A DNA stretch of 64,000 nucleotides from JBJHDF01 sp050486405 (GCA_050486405.1 JBJHDF010000003.1:135280-199279), one strand, 5' to 3'; counted from the stretch's first letter, positions 15,390-24,240 are shown. Notes: generated by a model from the letters alone, not told the origin. Numbers and translations are program-made.

Positions 15390-15857
15390 ATGAGCGTTAC
15401 CCGGGTAGAGCAGGTGTCCTGGCCCGAGTACGGCGAACGCATCGCCGCCCTGCGCAGGGTCGTGTTTATCGACGAACAGGGTGTGCCGGAATCCGAAGAG
15501 TGGGACGGCAAGGACGACGGGGCCGTCCATTTTGTGCTCAGCGATGCCAGCGGCACCACTCTGGGCACTGCGCGGGTACTGCTGGAAACGCAGACCGATG
15601 CGCCATCGGGTGTCGCCTGTCACATTGGCCGTGTGGCGGTGCGCAAGGATTGCCGCAATCGCGGCTTGGGCAGCGAGCTGATGCGCGTTATCATGGAGTG
15701 GTGCCAGCAACATCAGCCCGATGCGCTGGTGTATCTGCACGCCCAGACCTCGCGGCTGACGTTTTACCAGCGGCTGGGCTTTGAGGCGCGGGGGCCGGAG
15801 TTTATGGACGCCGGCATTCCGCACCGGGAAATGATTCTGCCACGGGAGACGCCATGA
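15390..15857 (+). CDS. GNAT family N-acetyltransferase
   Basis: A 155-residue single-domain GNAT enzyme. The acetyl-CoA binding segment is clear (IGRVAVRKDCRNRGLGSELMR: V-x-x-x-x-R-x-x-G-x-G), followed by LHAQTSRLTFYQRLGFEARG. The N-terminal region (RRVVFIDEQGVPESEEWDGKDD) is typical of ElaA/YjdJ-like acetyltransferases found beside roxA/purB in related genomes. The substrate is unknown. It starts nine bases after roxA and overlaps the next gene by four bases (ATGA), so these genes are translationally coupled. Confidence 0.9.
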   Translation: MSVTRVEQVSWPEYGERIAALRRVVFIDEQGVPESEEWDGKDDGAVHFVLSDASGTTLGTARVLLETQTDAPSGVACHIGRVAVRKDCRNRGLGSELMRVIMEWCQQHQPDALVYLHAQTSRLTFYQRLGFEARGPEFMDAGIPHREMILPRETP

Positions 15858-16354
15858 GCACCCCTTCGTCGGTCAGCGACGACCTGCTACTGCTGGAAGG
15901 CATCGATGATTTTCGCGAACAGGCCCTGGCGCTGGCCGGCACTGCGGTGGAATCCCTGGATATTCTCAGCCGCGATCTCGACTTTCCCATCTACGATCAA
16001 GCGCCCTTTGTGGAAGAGGTTTCGCGTCTGGCGCGACGCAGCCGCTACGCCCGGGTGCGTATTCTGGTCAAGGACACGCGGCCGCTGATCGAGCGCGGTC
16101 ACGCCCTGGCGCGACTGGCTCAACGTCTGCCCAGCAAGATCGGCCTGCGCAAGTTGGTAATCGAGCCGGACGATCAGGATATGGGTTTTCTGATCTGCGA
16201 CCGGCACGGCCTACTCTACAAAAACGACGACAGCGAGCACAAGGGTTTTGTCAACTTCAGCGCCGCCGCCGAAGTACGCAAACTCAGTGACATCTACGAA
16301 CACATCTGGCAGCACGGCAAACCGGAACCGCGCCTGCGCTTGCTGAAGCTGTAA
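15854..16354 (+). CDS. DUF7931-like protein (phospholipase D-fold-like), unknown function
   Basis: A 166-residue cytoplasmic protein. It contains LARRSRYARVRILVKDTRPLIERGHALARLAQRLPSKI and then DMGFLICDRHGLLYKNDDSEHKGFVNF, a pattern seen in PLD-like folds without a visible HKD motif. The start codon overlaps the GNAT stop. In pseudomonads and relatives a gene of this type commonly follows a GNAT gene, so a shared process is likely but unnamed. The family label is from memory and only moderately certain. Confidence 0.7.
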   Translation: MSTPSSVSDDLLLLEGIDDFREQALALAGTAVESLDILSRDLDFPIYDQAPFVEEVSRLARRSRYARVRILVKDTRPLIERGHALARLAQRLPSKIGLRKLVIEPDDQDMGFLICDRHGLLYKNDDSEHKGFVNFSAAAEVRKLSDIYEHIWQHGKPEPRLRLLKL

Positions 16355-16377
16355 GCGAAACACCACAGGAGACCGTC

Positions 16378-16542
16378 ATGACCGCACTATTCGCCCTGTG
16401 TCTCGCCGGCGCCCTGACCTATGTGCTGCACGACACCCTGCGCGCACTGCCCACACCGCTGCTGCTTCTGGTGGACCTGGCGGTGTTCGCCTTTCTGTTT
16501 GTCAAGTCCAATCGATTGTTGAAAGAGTTGAAGCAGGAGTAG
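16378..16542 (+). CDS. Small membrane protein, 54 residues
   Basis: A short frame with a textbook ribosome binding site (AGGAGA, six bases before ATG). The product begins MTALFALCLAGALTYVLHD and contains a second hydrophobic stretch PLLLLVDLAVFAFLFV before a basic tail KSNRLLKELKQE, so two membrane helices are likely. It follows the DUF7931-like gene by 23 bases and probably ends that transcript. No family recognised. Confidence 0.6.
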   Translation: MTALFALCLAGALTYVLHDTLRALPTPLLLLVDLAVFAFLFVKSNRLLKELKQE

Positions 16543-16551
16543 TGTAGGACA

Positions 16552-16897
16552 TTACAGATCCGGATTTTTGTCAGCGGGAACCAATCCAGGCTGCAGAAAA
16601 TCGACAACGAACCGATAGCGTCTATCAGCCACCAGTCTTTCCACAATTGCGAAGTCAATATTTATGTACTCGTGCACAATGTGATCTCCTGCTCCCAATA
16701 CCAGTACTCCAGCTCGCGCCAGATCTTGCTCAGAAAATGGTGCCAGTAAAGAGTATCTCCCCCGTCAGTGGAATACCCTCCTCGGCAACCGCTGCCCGCA
16801 TCGCCAATCCGGCACGGGCGAGATCGGCCATACCGTCACTCGGCGGGTCCGACCACTGCACAACAAAATCCCAGTCGCTATTGCCACCGGAGTCCAC
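16552..16897 (-). pseudogene. Decayed nucleotidyltransferase/HepT-like toxin-antitoxin remnant
   Basis: Read leftward, a frame starting at GTG 16897 (with AAGGAGA before it) gives MDSGGNSDWDFVVQWSD, resembling an MNT-type nucleotidyltransferase core (SDxDxxV) but missing its N-terminal GS motif, and stops after GEILFTGTIF. In the next frame the sequence continues with AGDHIVHEYINIDFAIVERLVADRRYRFVVDFL, like the C-terminal part of HepT/DUF86 proteins (R/xxHEY..ID..I). Neither half is complete, so this appears to be the residue of an MNT-HepT pair with a frameshift and deletions. The assignment rests on motif resemblance only. Confidence 0.42.
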
Positions 16898-16977
16898 TCT
16901 CCTTAAACCCGGACCCGGAGTTTCTGGTAGAATACGCCATTTTCACGGGTTATGCCCCATTGCTGCCAGGAACCTCA

Positions 16978-18114
16978 ATGTCGCTTTCCTCCCCCACCCT
17001 GCAACTGGCCTGCGACCTGATTGCCCGCCGTTCGGTCACGCCCGAGGACGCCGGCTGTCAGGCACTAATGATCGCCCGGCTGGAAGCCATCGGCTTTCGC
17101 TGCGAACGGTTGCGCTTTGGCGAGGTGGACAACTTCTGGGCCGAGCGCGGCGACAGCGGCCCGCTGCTGGTGTTTGCCGGCCACACCGACGTGGTGCCCA
17201 GCGGCCCGGAAGCGGATTGGCAGCACCCGCCCTTTGAGCCCCGAATTGTCGACGGCATGCTGTGCGGCCGGGGCGCGGCGGACATGAAAGGCTCACTGGC
17301 GGCCATGGTGGTGGCCTGCGAGAACTTTGTCGCCGCTCACCCGGACCACCGGGGCCGCATCGGTTTTCTGATCACCTCCGACGAGGAAGGTGTGGCCGTC
17401 GACGGCACCGTGAAAGTGGTGCAATGGCTGGAAGACCGGAACAAAAAGATAGACTGGTGCATCGTCGGCGAGCCCTCCAGCACCAATGCCGTGGGCGACG
17501 TGATCAAAAATGGCCGGCGTGGCTCTCTGGGCGGCATACTCCGGGTGCTGGGTGTCCAGGGCCATGTGGCCTACCCGCACCTGGCGGACAATCCCATCCA
17601 CAGGCTGGCGCCGGCCCTGGCGGAACTGGCGGCGCAGCAGTGGGATAATGGCAACGAATTTTTCCCGGCCACCAGCTTCCAGGTGTCCAATATCAACGGC
17701 GGCACCGGTGCCACCAACGTGATTCCCGGCCAAGTGGAAGTGGTGTTCAACTTCCGCTTTTCCACGGAAGTCACCGAGGCGCAACTGCGCGAACACACCG
17801 AGGCATTGCTGGACCGGCACGGTCTCAGATACGAACTGGACTGGAATCTAAGCGGCCAGCCCTTTCTCACGGCCAAAGGCGAACTGGTGGACGCACTGGT
17901 ACACGCCATCAAGGCGGAAACCGGACGCGAGACGCAACTGTCCACCGCCGGCGGCACCTCGGACGGGCGTTTTATCGCACCCACCGGCGCCCAGGTGGTG
18001 GAACTGGGGCCGGTCAACGCCACCATTCACAAGGTGGACGAACAGGTCAGCGCCGAGGATCTCGATACCCTGACCGGTATCTACCGTCGCACCCTGGAAC
18101 ACCTGCTTACCTAG
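16978..18114 (+). CDS. dapE: Succinyl-diaminopimelate desuccinylase DapE
   Basis: A 378-residue M20-family dizinc hydrolase that converts N-succinyl-LL-diaminopimelate to LL-diaminopimelate and succinate for lysine and peptidoglycan synthesis. Metal and catalytic residues are visible: H69/D71 in FAGHTDVVPSG, D102 in GRGAADMKG, and the catalytic glutamate at about E136 in TSDEEGVAVDG. The lid domain (NGRRGSLGG, HVAYPHLADNPIH) and STAGGTSDGRFIA are intact. The ATG at 16978, with AGGAA before it, gives the expected MSLSSPTLQLACDLIAR start. The MFS gene follows after four bases. Confidence 0.96.
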   Translation: MSLSSPTLQLACDLIARRSVTPEDAGCQALMIARLEAIGFRCERLRFGEVDNFWAERGDSGPLLVFAGHTDVVPSGPEADWQHPPFEPRIVDGMLCGRGAADMKGSLAAMVVACENFVAAHPDHRGRIGFLITSDEEGVAVDGTVKVVQWLEDRNKKIDWCIVGEPSSTNAVGDVIKNGRRGSLGGILRVLGVQGHVAYPHLADNPIHRLAPALAELAAQQWDNGNEFFPATSFQVSNINGGTGATNVIPGQVEVVFNFRFSTEVTEAQLREHTEALLDRHGLRYELDWNLSGQPFLTAKGELVDALVHAIKAETGRETQLSTAGGTSDGRFIAPTGAQVVELGPVNATIHKVDEQVSAEDLDTLTGIYRRTLEHLLT

Positions 18115-18118
18115 CGCC

Positions 18119-19333
18119 ATGCGCAACTACCTGACCTTTGTCGCCCGCTCCTGGCCTCTGTTGGCGTTTGGCTTTTTCAGCATTTTCTGGGGCAACTTCG
18201 GCCAGTCGTTTTTTATCAGTTGGTACGGCAGTCATATCCAGGCGGAACTGGGCCTGTCGGCGGGTCGCTACGGACTGATCTATTCCCTGGCGACACTGGG
18301 CAGCAGCCTGATGATCATGGCGTTCGGCGGCGCCATCGACCGCTGGCCCCTGCGCCGCTTTACCACGGTGGCGGCGCTGGGCCTGCTGCTGGCCTGCCTG
18401 GTGATGGCCGCCAGCGTCAACATCTTTCTGCTGCTGTTCGGCTTCTTTTTGCTGCGCCTGTTCGGCCAGGGCTTTCTGCCCCACACGGCGCAGACCACCA
18501 TGGCCCGCTATTTTGACGGCAACCGGGGCAAGGCCCTGAGTATTTCCGCCAGCGGTGTGCCCGCCGGCGAAGTGGTGTTGCCCATACTGGTGGTGGCGCT
18601 GATCGCCGCCGTGGGCTGGCAGGTGAGCTGGCTGGTGGTGGGCGCCAGCGTGGTGCTGCTTTACCTGCCTCTGGTCTACTGGCTGCTGGCCCGCTCCCCG
18701 GTGGACATCAGTCAGCCGCCGCTGTTGGCAGCCCAGGGATCGTCCACGCAACCCGGCGGTGGCCGACGGGAAATGCTGGCAGACTACCGCTTCTGGCTGG
18801 CCCTGCCCGCGGCCCTGGCCGGCCCCTTTATGATCACCGGCATCTTTATTCAACAGGGTTTCATTTTGGAACAGAAAGGCTGGGACCCGCTGTGGCTGGC
18901 CAGTTGCTTCGTTGCCTTCGGCATCTCCCACTGGGTCACCACCATGGCCACCGGAATGCTGGTGGACCTGTTCACCGCCCGGCGGCTACTGCCCTTTATG
19001 CTGTCGCCACTGATTCTGTCCCTGTTCGCGCTGGTCTGGCTGGACGGCCACTGGGCGGCGCTGGTGTTCATGACCCTGTTGGGCATGACCATCGGCGCCT
19101 CGGCGCCGACGCTGGGCGCGCTCTGGGCAGAAGTCTACGGCACCGCCAGGCTGGGCTCCATCCGCTCACTGATGATGTCGCTGGTGATGATTTCCACCGC
19201 CGCCGCACCGGTGCTGTTCGGCGTGCTGATCGATACCGGCATCAGCATTCGGGGGCTGTTTGGCAGTGCCGCCTGGTGTGTGGTTCTGGCCGCTGTGCTG
19301 GTATCCTTCTCCTACCGACACAGCAAGATCTGA
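18119..19333 (+). CDS. Major facilitator superfamily transporter
   Basis: A 404-residue inner-membrane protein with about twelve hydrophobic segments. Typical MFS sequence is seen in the first half: GRYGLIYSLATLGSSLMIMAFGGAIDRWPLRRFT (motif A region), and GKALSISASGVPAGEVVLPIL in helix 5. A cytoplasmic loop around SQPPLLAAQGSSTQPGG separates the halves. The substrate cannot be read from the sequence. It starts four bases after dapE, so the two are probably co-transcribed. Confidence 0.88.
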   Translation: MRNYLTFVARSWPLLAFGFFSIFWGNFGQSFFISWYGSHIQAELGLSAGRYGLIYSLATLGSSLMIMAFGGAIDRWPLRRFTTVAALGLLLACLVMAASVNIFLLLFGFFLLRLFGQGFLPHTAQTTMARYFDGNRGKALSISASGVPAGEVVLPILVVALIAAVGWQVSWLVVGASVVLLYLPLVYWLLARSPVDISQPPLLAAQGSSTQPGGGRREMLADYRFWLALPAALAGPFMITGIFIQQGFILEQKGWDPLWLASCFVAFGISHWVTTMATGMLVDLFTARRLLPFMLSPLILSLFALVWLDGHWAALVFMTLLGMTIGASAPTLGALWAEVYGTARLGSIRSLMMSLVMISTAAAPVLFGVLIDTGISIRGLFGSAAWCVVLAAVLVSFSYRHSKI

Positions 19334-19343
19334 AGAAAACGCA

Positions 19344-20159
19344 ATGAAATGGTTTGACCGTACCCTGCTCTGGCCCCTGCTCCTCACCTGCCACCTGCTG
19401 GCAGTCACCCTGGTGGCCTGGCACCTGTTGGCCCAGGTAAATTTCGGCTACGCCCTCGCCTACCCCACGCTTTCCATTGAGCAACACATCCAGGCCTTTG
19501 GCCCGAGCAATCACTTTAAGGAACATTTCGGCAGCACCGATCCAGAAGAGCATCGGGTACTGTTTGCCGAGATAGTCCGCGCCGTGCAGAATCGCGGCCG
19601 CGGCCTGGAAGACATCACCTACTCCCTGCCCGACGGCGGCCGGGAAATACTGCTACGCGAACCCGAAGTGATACACCTGCAGGATGTGGCCACCCTGATC
19701 CAGCGCTTCTATATCACCACCATTGCCGCCAGCGCGCTGCTGATACTGCTGCTGTTCTACGCGCGCCGGCGGGGACTTCATCCACCGCCCCTGAAAAAAA
19801 TACTGCTGTTCATGGGTGGCACAACACTGTCTGGAGTTTTCATCGTGTTCCTATTAACACCTGTGCGGGTGTTTTACTGGCTCCATGAAATCATCTTCCC
19901 CGCCGAGCACGACTGGTTCTTCTACTACGAGGAATCACTCATGACCACCCTGATGAAAGCACCGGATCTGTTCGGCTTTATTGCCATTCTGTTGCTACTG
20001 CTGATCACCGTCATCTGGCTGCTGAGTCTCAGGGGCATGCATTGGGTTTTGCAGGGTACCGGGGAATCCGCTGCGCAGGATGGAGTCCAACCAGGCGGCA
20101 AGCCCTCCGGCAAGCCTCGCAAGCAAACGGTCAAAGGGAAAAGATCAAGGAAAAATTGA
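19344..20159 (+). CDS. DUF1461 (TIGR01906-type) integral membrane protein
   Basis: A 271-residue protein with an N-terminal membrane helix, an extracytoplasmic loop (SIEQHIQAFGPSNHFKEHF, EEHRVLFAEIVRAVQNRG), then three or more further helices and a basic Lys/Arg-rich tail (KQTVKGKRSRKN). The spacing of EEHRxLFxEI and the FxWLHEIIFPxxHDWFFYYEESLMTTLMKAPDLFG segment are characteristic of DUF1461 proteins. Function unknown. ATG 19344 begins MKWFDRTLLWP; further upstream the frame overlaps the MFS gene. Gap to the MFS stop is ten bases. Confidence 0.8.
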   Translation: MKWFDRTLLWPLLLTCHLLAVTLVAWHLLAQVNFGYALAYPTLSIEQHIQAFGPSNHFKEHFGSTDPEEHRVLFAEIVRAVQNRGRGLEDITYSLPDGGREILLREPEVIHLQDVATLIQRFYITTIAASALLILLLFYARRRGLHPPPLKKILLFMGGTTLSGVFIVFLLTPVRVFYWLHEIIFPAEHDWFFYYEESLMTTLMKAPDLFGFIAILLLLLITVIWLLSLRGMHWVLQGTGESAAQDGVQPGGKPSGKPRKQTVKGKRSRKN

Positions 20160-20182
20160 TTACTTAATCAGGATAGGCTCCC

Positions 20183-21559
20183 ATGAAAAAATGGATAAAA
20201 ATCCCCCTTTACGGCCTGTTGGCAGTCGCTCTTCTGCTTATCAGCTTCCTGATCTATGTGGCTGTCGTCAATAGAAGTGACCAACCGCTTTCGGAACTGA
20301 GTATCGCCTTCCAGAATTACTACGACGAAAATGTTCGCATGGACGTCTCCAGCAACGCCTATGCCTTTATGTTGGGCTTTGATGTGCCGAAGGATCAAGA
20401 CCCGGAATATTGGGGAAATCGGAGAATCGAATGGAGCTATCAGCACTCGGGGAATAGTGACGGCATGTATGCTGCCGACTATCCTGCGCCAGAAAGTGAA
20501 GATTCGCGCTATGCCTATCAAAGTGTTCCCGGTTTCACTAGCAGCTGCCTCCCGTCAAACACCGAATGTATGGCTCAAATTTTCGCCGACCCAGAGGAAT
20601 CCAGAAAAGCCCTGGCGAACAATCGTTGGATACTTGAGCGCTACGCTTCGATGATCATTCATCCGGAATTTTCCGAAAATTCCAAATTGAGTATTGACAT
20701 GGTGTTCCCGCCTTACACAGACGTTCTTGCCGCGCAAAGAATGTACCTTACGGACCAACTGCTGTCCTGGCAGGACGTCGCCCCCGAAGAAACCCGGGCG
20801 GCTCTGGAGAAGGATCTGGCCTTCTGGAGGAAGGTGCAGAAAGACAGTTTTACTTTGCTTACCAAGATGATTGCTGGCGCAGCAATAAAGCAGCACTTTT
20901 TTATTAGCAACGAGCTGTACCGGCTTGTTCCGAATGAACACATAGGTGAACTGATTCCACCTTCACTAGCCACGCCCCTTGGCGCCGACGAACTATCGCT
21001 GCATCGGGCATTTGTTGGTGAGTGGATTTTCAGCAAGAATTTTTACGAAGAGCTATGGAACGAAACGTACCGTGACGACAGTGGCGACGCATTATATTGG
21101 CTGGCTTCGCGCCTGGGCATAAATCTTTATCATCCCAAGGATACGTTGAATCAACGCGTATATCATCTCAGTATCTATCTACAACACTATAATCGTACTC
21201 TTCAGCAATACCCCGAAGCGCTTGCAGAAGATGTACCCTTGGATCAGTTTACGCACCGGGGCCTGTTTTACAATCCTTACAATCCGATTGGCAGGGTTTT
21301 GACAGCGATAGTGATGCCAGCTACCAAGGGTTATTTTGTTCGGGTAAGTGACCTGGAAGGTGCGCGTCGCGCAGTATTGTTGGCCGCAATACTCAGGGAA
21401 AACGCGGTAACACCAGCCAATGCCGAAGACGCCATCAACGGCTCGCCTATCACAAACCCCTATACCGAAGCGCCCCTGCAATGGGACTCAGAGCTTGAGG
21501 CTGTGGTGTTTCAAGGTCTGGAAAAAGGTGACCGGGGCAGATATGTGTACCGCCTGTAA
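20183..21559 (+). CDS. Membrane-anchored protein of unknown function
   Basis: A 458-residue protein beginning MKKWIKIPLYGLLAVALLLISFLIYVAVV, a single signal anchor, followed by a large extracytoplasmic domain rich in aromatic and acidic residues. It has two cysteines close together (SSCLPSNTECMAQIF), which could form a disulfide, and ends with YTEAPLQWDSELEAVVFQGLEKGDRGRYVYRL. I recognise no family. Its base composition is visibly more AT-rich than the adjoining genes, which hints at different ancestry. It starts 23 bases after the DUF1461 gene and may share its transcript. Confidence 0.75.
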   Translation: MKKWIKIPLYGLLAVALLLISFLIYVAVVNRSDQPLSELSIAFQNYYDENVRMDVSSNAYAFMLGFDVPKDQDPEYWGNRRIEWSYQHSGNSDGMYAADYPAPESEDSRYAYQSVPGFTSSCLPSNTECMAQIFADPEESRKALANNRWILERYASMIIHPEFSENSKLSIDMVFPPYTDVLAAQRMYLTDQLLSWQDVAPEETRAALEKDLAFWRKVQKDSFTLLTKMIAGAAIKQHFFISNELYRLVPNEHIGELIPPSLATPLGADELSLHRAFVGEWIFSKNFYEELWNETYRDDSGDALYWLASRLGINLYHPKDTLNQRVYHLSIYLQHYNRTLQQYPEALAEDVPLDQFTHRGLFYNPYNPIGRVLTAIVMPATKGYFVRVSDLEGARRAVLLAAILRENAVTPANAEDAINGSPITNPYTEAPLQWDSELEAVVFQGLEKGDRGRYVYRL

Positions 21560-21732
21560 ACCCTACAGGTGAACCGAGATCTTACCGGCCTATCAGGCCA
21601 GAAGCAACTTCTGACAATTGTCAATCGACTCCGCTGACAGTTTCCACTGATCGGCAGCGCCTCCTTCTGCAACAATATTCAGGCAGTTCAACACTGCATG
21701 ATGCAGAAAACTCTGCCTACCGGAGGCCGACC

Positions 21733-22257
21733 ATGAACGATGAAAAATTTTCCCTTCTGCCCTTAATAGTAAGAACATCCATAGCCCATACCGTGACCTA
21801 CTTTATTGCCGGCGTCGCGGCCCTGCTCTTGCTGGATTATGGCGACACCATGGGAACGGGTGACAGTATTTTCAAACCGATAACGGACCCCATGGTTATG
21901 GCGGGCCCTCTGTTCCAGCCGATACGGGGGATCATTTTTGGTCTGGCCTTTTACCCGATAGCCGCCGCACTGTTTGCCAACAAACTGGGCTGGCTCTATT
22001 TGGGTTGGTTACTCGTTGCCCTCGGCATTCTGTCGACCTTTGGGCCGGCGCCGGGATCAATAGAAGCCATGATATACACCAATCTGGGCGTCTCGTTTTC
22101 TACCTATGTGGAAGTCGTGGCACAAGCCCTTGCCTTTGCATTCGTTCTCCATTACTGGATAAACCATAAGGATTTGCAATGGCTGAATTGGCTTATGGGC
22201 ACGGCCTTTGTCATTGTGATGCTGCTGCCAACGCTTGGGTTGCTGGTTGGGCAATGA
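21733..22257 (+). CDS. Four-helix membrane protein, unknown function
   Basis: A 174-residue protein starting MNDEKFSLLPLIVRTSIAH. Hydrophobic segments appear at TVTYFIAGVAALLLL, PIRGIIFGLAFYPIAAALFA, LGWLLVALGILSTFGPAPGSIEAM and VEVVAQALAFAFVLHYWI, with a last one at LMGTAFVIVMLLPTLGLLVG. Nothing identifies its activity. A good ACCGGAGG ribosome binding site precedes the ATG. The 173 bases before it contain only a small GGCCT/AGGCC hairpin. Confidence 0.72.
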   Translation: MNDEKFSLLPLIVRTSIAHTVTYFIAGVAALLLLDYGDTMGTGDSIFKPITDPMVMAGPLFQPIRGIIFGLAFYPIAAALFANKLGWLYLGWLLVALGILSTFGPAPGSIEAMIYTNLGVSFSTYVEVVAQALAFAFVLHYWINHKDLQWLNWLMGTAFVIVMLLPTLGLLVGQ

Positions 22258-22389
22258 TAGAGTGTGCTACTCCTACCTTGTCACGGTACTGTTGCTTATG
22301 ACGACGCCCAGCGCCCCTGCCCTACGGCAGCAATCAGCGACTGGCTTCCCCATGTCTCACCCGACGGCTAGACGTTGGTTTTCCTGTCC

Positions 22390-22550
22390 TACATGAGTGA
22401 TATCGCCACGTCCACCTGCACACCATGCCCGCCCTCTGTAAAGGCGTGGAGGTCTACCGCGGATTTTCCAGGCAGGCTTCGGATCTATCCGGGTCGAACA
22501 ACGCCAGCACGGCTTCGATGCTCGTACCTTCACGCGCGTTATCATTGATG
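22390..22550 (-). pseudogene. Remnant of an alpha/beta hydrolase C-terminus
   Basis: The 364-base gap 22258-22621 has no intact gene. Read leftward it gives REGTSIEAVLALFDPDR in one frame and then, after a one-base shift, SLPGKSAVDLHAFTEGGHGVQV in another, followed by a stop. Together this matches the end of dienelactone/acetyl-xylan-esterase-type hydrolases, where a helix of the form xxSLALYxALxxAGK is followed by VELHxFxxGGHGxG containing the catalytic His. The remainder is absent. Confidence is limited because only a short match remains. Confidence 0.42.
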
Positions 22551-22588
22551 CTCCGGTTTATTGTTATTAACAGGGCTCCTCCCCCCGG

Positions 22589-22611
22589 CCCCCTCCTCCT
22601 TGAGGAGGGGG
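22589..22611. repeat. GC-rich hairpin downstream of selO
   Basis: CCCCCTCCTC (22589-22598) and GAGGAGGGGG (22602-22611) form a perfect 10-bp stem with a 3-base loop, eleven bases after the selO stop. Same sequence family as the hairpins round purB; no T tract on the selO side. Confidence 0.6.
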
Positions 22612-22621
22612 AGACGCTGGA

Positions 22622-24214
22622 TTATGAGCTGCATGAGAGCATGGAGCAGCCAGCGCGGTGTCGCGCCCATTCGGGGCGGCGAGCGAAATAGTGTTCGCGT
22701 TCGGGCTGTTCGTCGTAGGGGCGGCGCAGCAAGTCCAGCAGAGTGTCCACTTCGGAAAAATCGCCGGCTTCCACCTTGTCGATGGCCTGCTGCGCCAGAT
22801 AGTTGCGCAGCACGTATTTGGGATTGACGGTGTTCATGCGCACCCGGCGTCCCGCATCGTTTGCGCCCTGGTTGCCAAGCACCCGGGCGTAGTGGTCGAG
22901 CCACTGGTGCAATCGCGTTTTGTAGTCGGGCGTCACCGACTGGTACCAGGCCTCGGACAGGGGCGCCAACCGCAACTCGCCCTCGGCTGTCAGATCCACG
23001 TCCGCCAGACGGCGATAGAAAATGGTCATGTCCGTTTCGGTCATCTGCAGCAATCGGTGCAATTCGTCCACCAGAGAAAGCTCACCATCGTCGAGTTGGG
23101 GCAATCCAAGCTTGGCGGCCATATCCCGCCGCCAGCAGTGTTCGTACACCTTGCGGTAGGTTTCCAGCGCGTCCTGCAGGGGCGCTTCGGCTTCGATCAG
23201 CGGATAGATGGCGTTGGCCAGTTGCGCCAGATTCCACAGCGCCACCTGGGGCTGGTTACCGTAGCGGTAGCGGCGCCCCTGGGCGTCGGTGGTGTTGGGC
23301 GTCCAGTCCGGGTCGAAGCCCTCCAGCCAGCCGTAGGGGCCGTAGTCGATGGTCAGGCCCAGCACCGACAGGTTGTCGGTGTTCATCACGCCATGCACAA
23401 AACCCACCCGCATCCAGTGCGCCATCAGTTCCGCCGTGCGCCGGCAGACTTCGCCAAACCAGGCGATATAGGTGTCCCGACCCGGCTCACCCAGTACCGG
23501 AAATTCCGTGGTGATGGTGAAATCCAGCAGTTGCCGCAGCAGATCATGTTCTTTCCGGGCGGCGTGAATCTCGTAGTTGCCCAGGCGCAGAAAGGACGGC
23601 GCCACCCGGCAGACCACGGCGCCGGGCTCCTGCTGGGGGTTGCCGTCGTAGAACATATCCCGCTCCACGGTTTCCCCCGTGAGAATCAGGCTCAGGGCGC
23701 GGGTGGTGGGAATGCCCAGGTGGTGCATGGCCTCGCTGCAGAGGAATTCGCGCAGCGAGGAGCGCAACACCGCCAGGCCATCGGCGTGGCGGGAGTAGGG
23801 AGTTTTGCCGGCACCTTTAAGTTGCAGCATCCAGTGCTGGCCGCTGCGGCTGTGCACCTCGCCCAGATTGATGGCACGGCCGTCCCCCAGTTGTCCGGCC
23901 CAGTTGCCGAACTGGTGGCCGCCGTAGCACATGGCGTGGGGGTCCATACCCGGCAACAGACGGTTGCCGGCGAACACCTGGGCAAAGTCCTCCGTGCGGC
24001 ACACCGCCGGGTCCAGATCCAGCAGCGCCGCCACTTCCGGGGAAAAGGCCACCCGCTGCGGTGCCACCACAGGCCGGGGCGTCACCCGGGAGTAGCTGGC
24101 GCCATAGACCTGGCGGCAAAAGTTCTCCGTTTCCGGGTCGGCGGGCAGAGACGCGGTGAAGCGGTTGTCGAATTCCAGAGCGTCCAGGGACGGGAGCAAA
24201 CCATCAGTAGCCAT
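22622..24214 (-). CDS. selO: Protein adenylyltransferase SelO (YdiU)
   Basis: A 530-residue pseudokinase-fold enzyme that transfers AMP to Ser/Thr/Tyr of target proteins and takes part in redox stress responses. Signature segments are present: MCYGGHQFGNWAGQLGDGRAINLGE, the ATP-binding LKGAGKTPYSRHADGLAVLRSSLREFLCSEAMHHLGIPTTRALSL, GFVHGVMNTDNLSVLGLTIDYGPYGWLEGFDP (catalytic/metal Asn and Asp) and VWNLAQLANAI-like LWNLAQLANAIYPL. The chain ends CSS, with Cys where eukaryotic SelO has selenocysteine. Length is slightly above the E. coli protein. Monocistronic as far as can be seen; a GC-rich hairpin follows. Confidence 0.95.
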   Translation of the reverse strand: MATDGLLPSLDALEFDNRFTASLPADPETENFCRQVYGASYSRVTPRPVVAPQRVAFSPEVAALLDLDPAVCRTEDFAQVFAGNRLLPGMDPHAMCYGGHQFGNWAGQLGDGRAINLGEVHSRSGQHWMLQLKGAGKTPYSRHADGLAVLRSSLREFLCSEAMHHLGIPTTRALSLILTGETVERDMFYDGNPQQEPGAVVCRVAPSFLRLGNYEIHAARKEHDLLRQLLDFTITTEFPVLGEPGRDTYIAWFGEVCRRTAELMAHWMRVGFVHGVMNTDNLSVLGLTIDYGPYGWLEGFDPDWTPNTTDAQGRRYRYGNQPQVALWNLAQLANAIYPLIEAEAPLQDALETYRKVYEHCWRRDMAAKLGLPQLDDGELSLVDELHRLLQMTETDMTIFYRRLADVDLTAEGELRLAPLSEAWYQSVTPDYKTRLHQWLDHYARVLGNQGANDAGRRVRMNTVNPKYVLRNYLAQQAIDKVEAGDFSEVDTLLDLLRRPYDEQPEREHYFARRPEWARHRAGCSMLSCSS

Positions 24215-24240
24215 GGTGCCAGTCTAGCACCCCAAGGACA

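Noticed and set aside
22622..22633. Possible selenocysteine at the SelO C-terminus
   Set aside because: The third codon from the end codes Cys, not UGA, so no selenocysteine insertion is needed.
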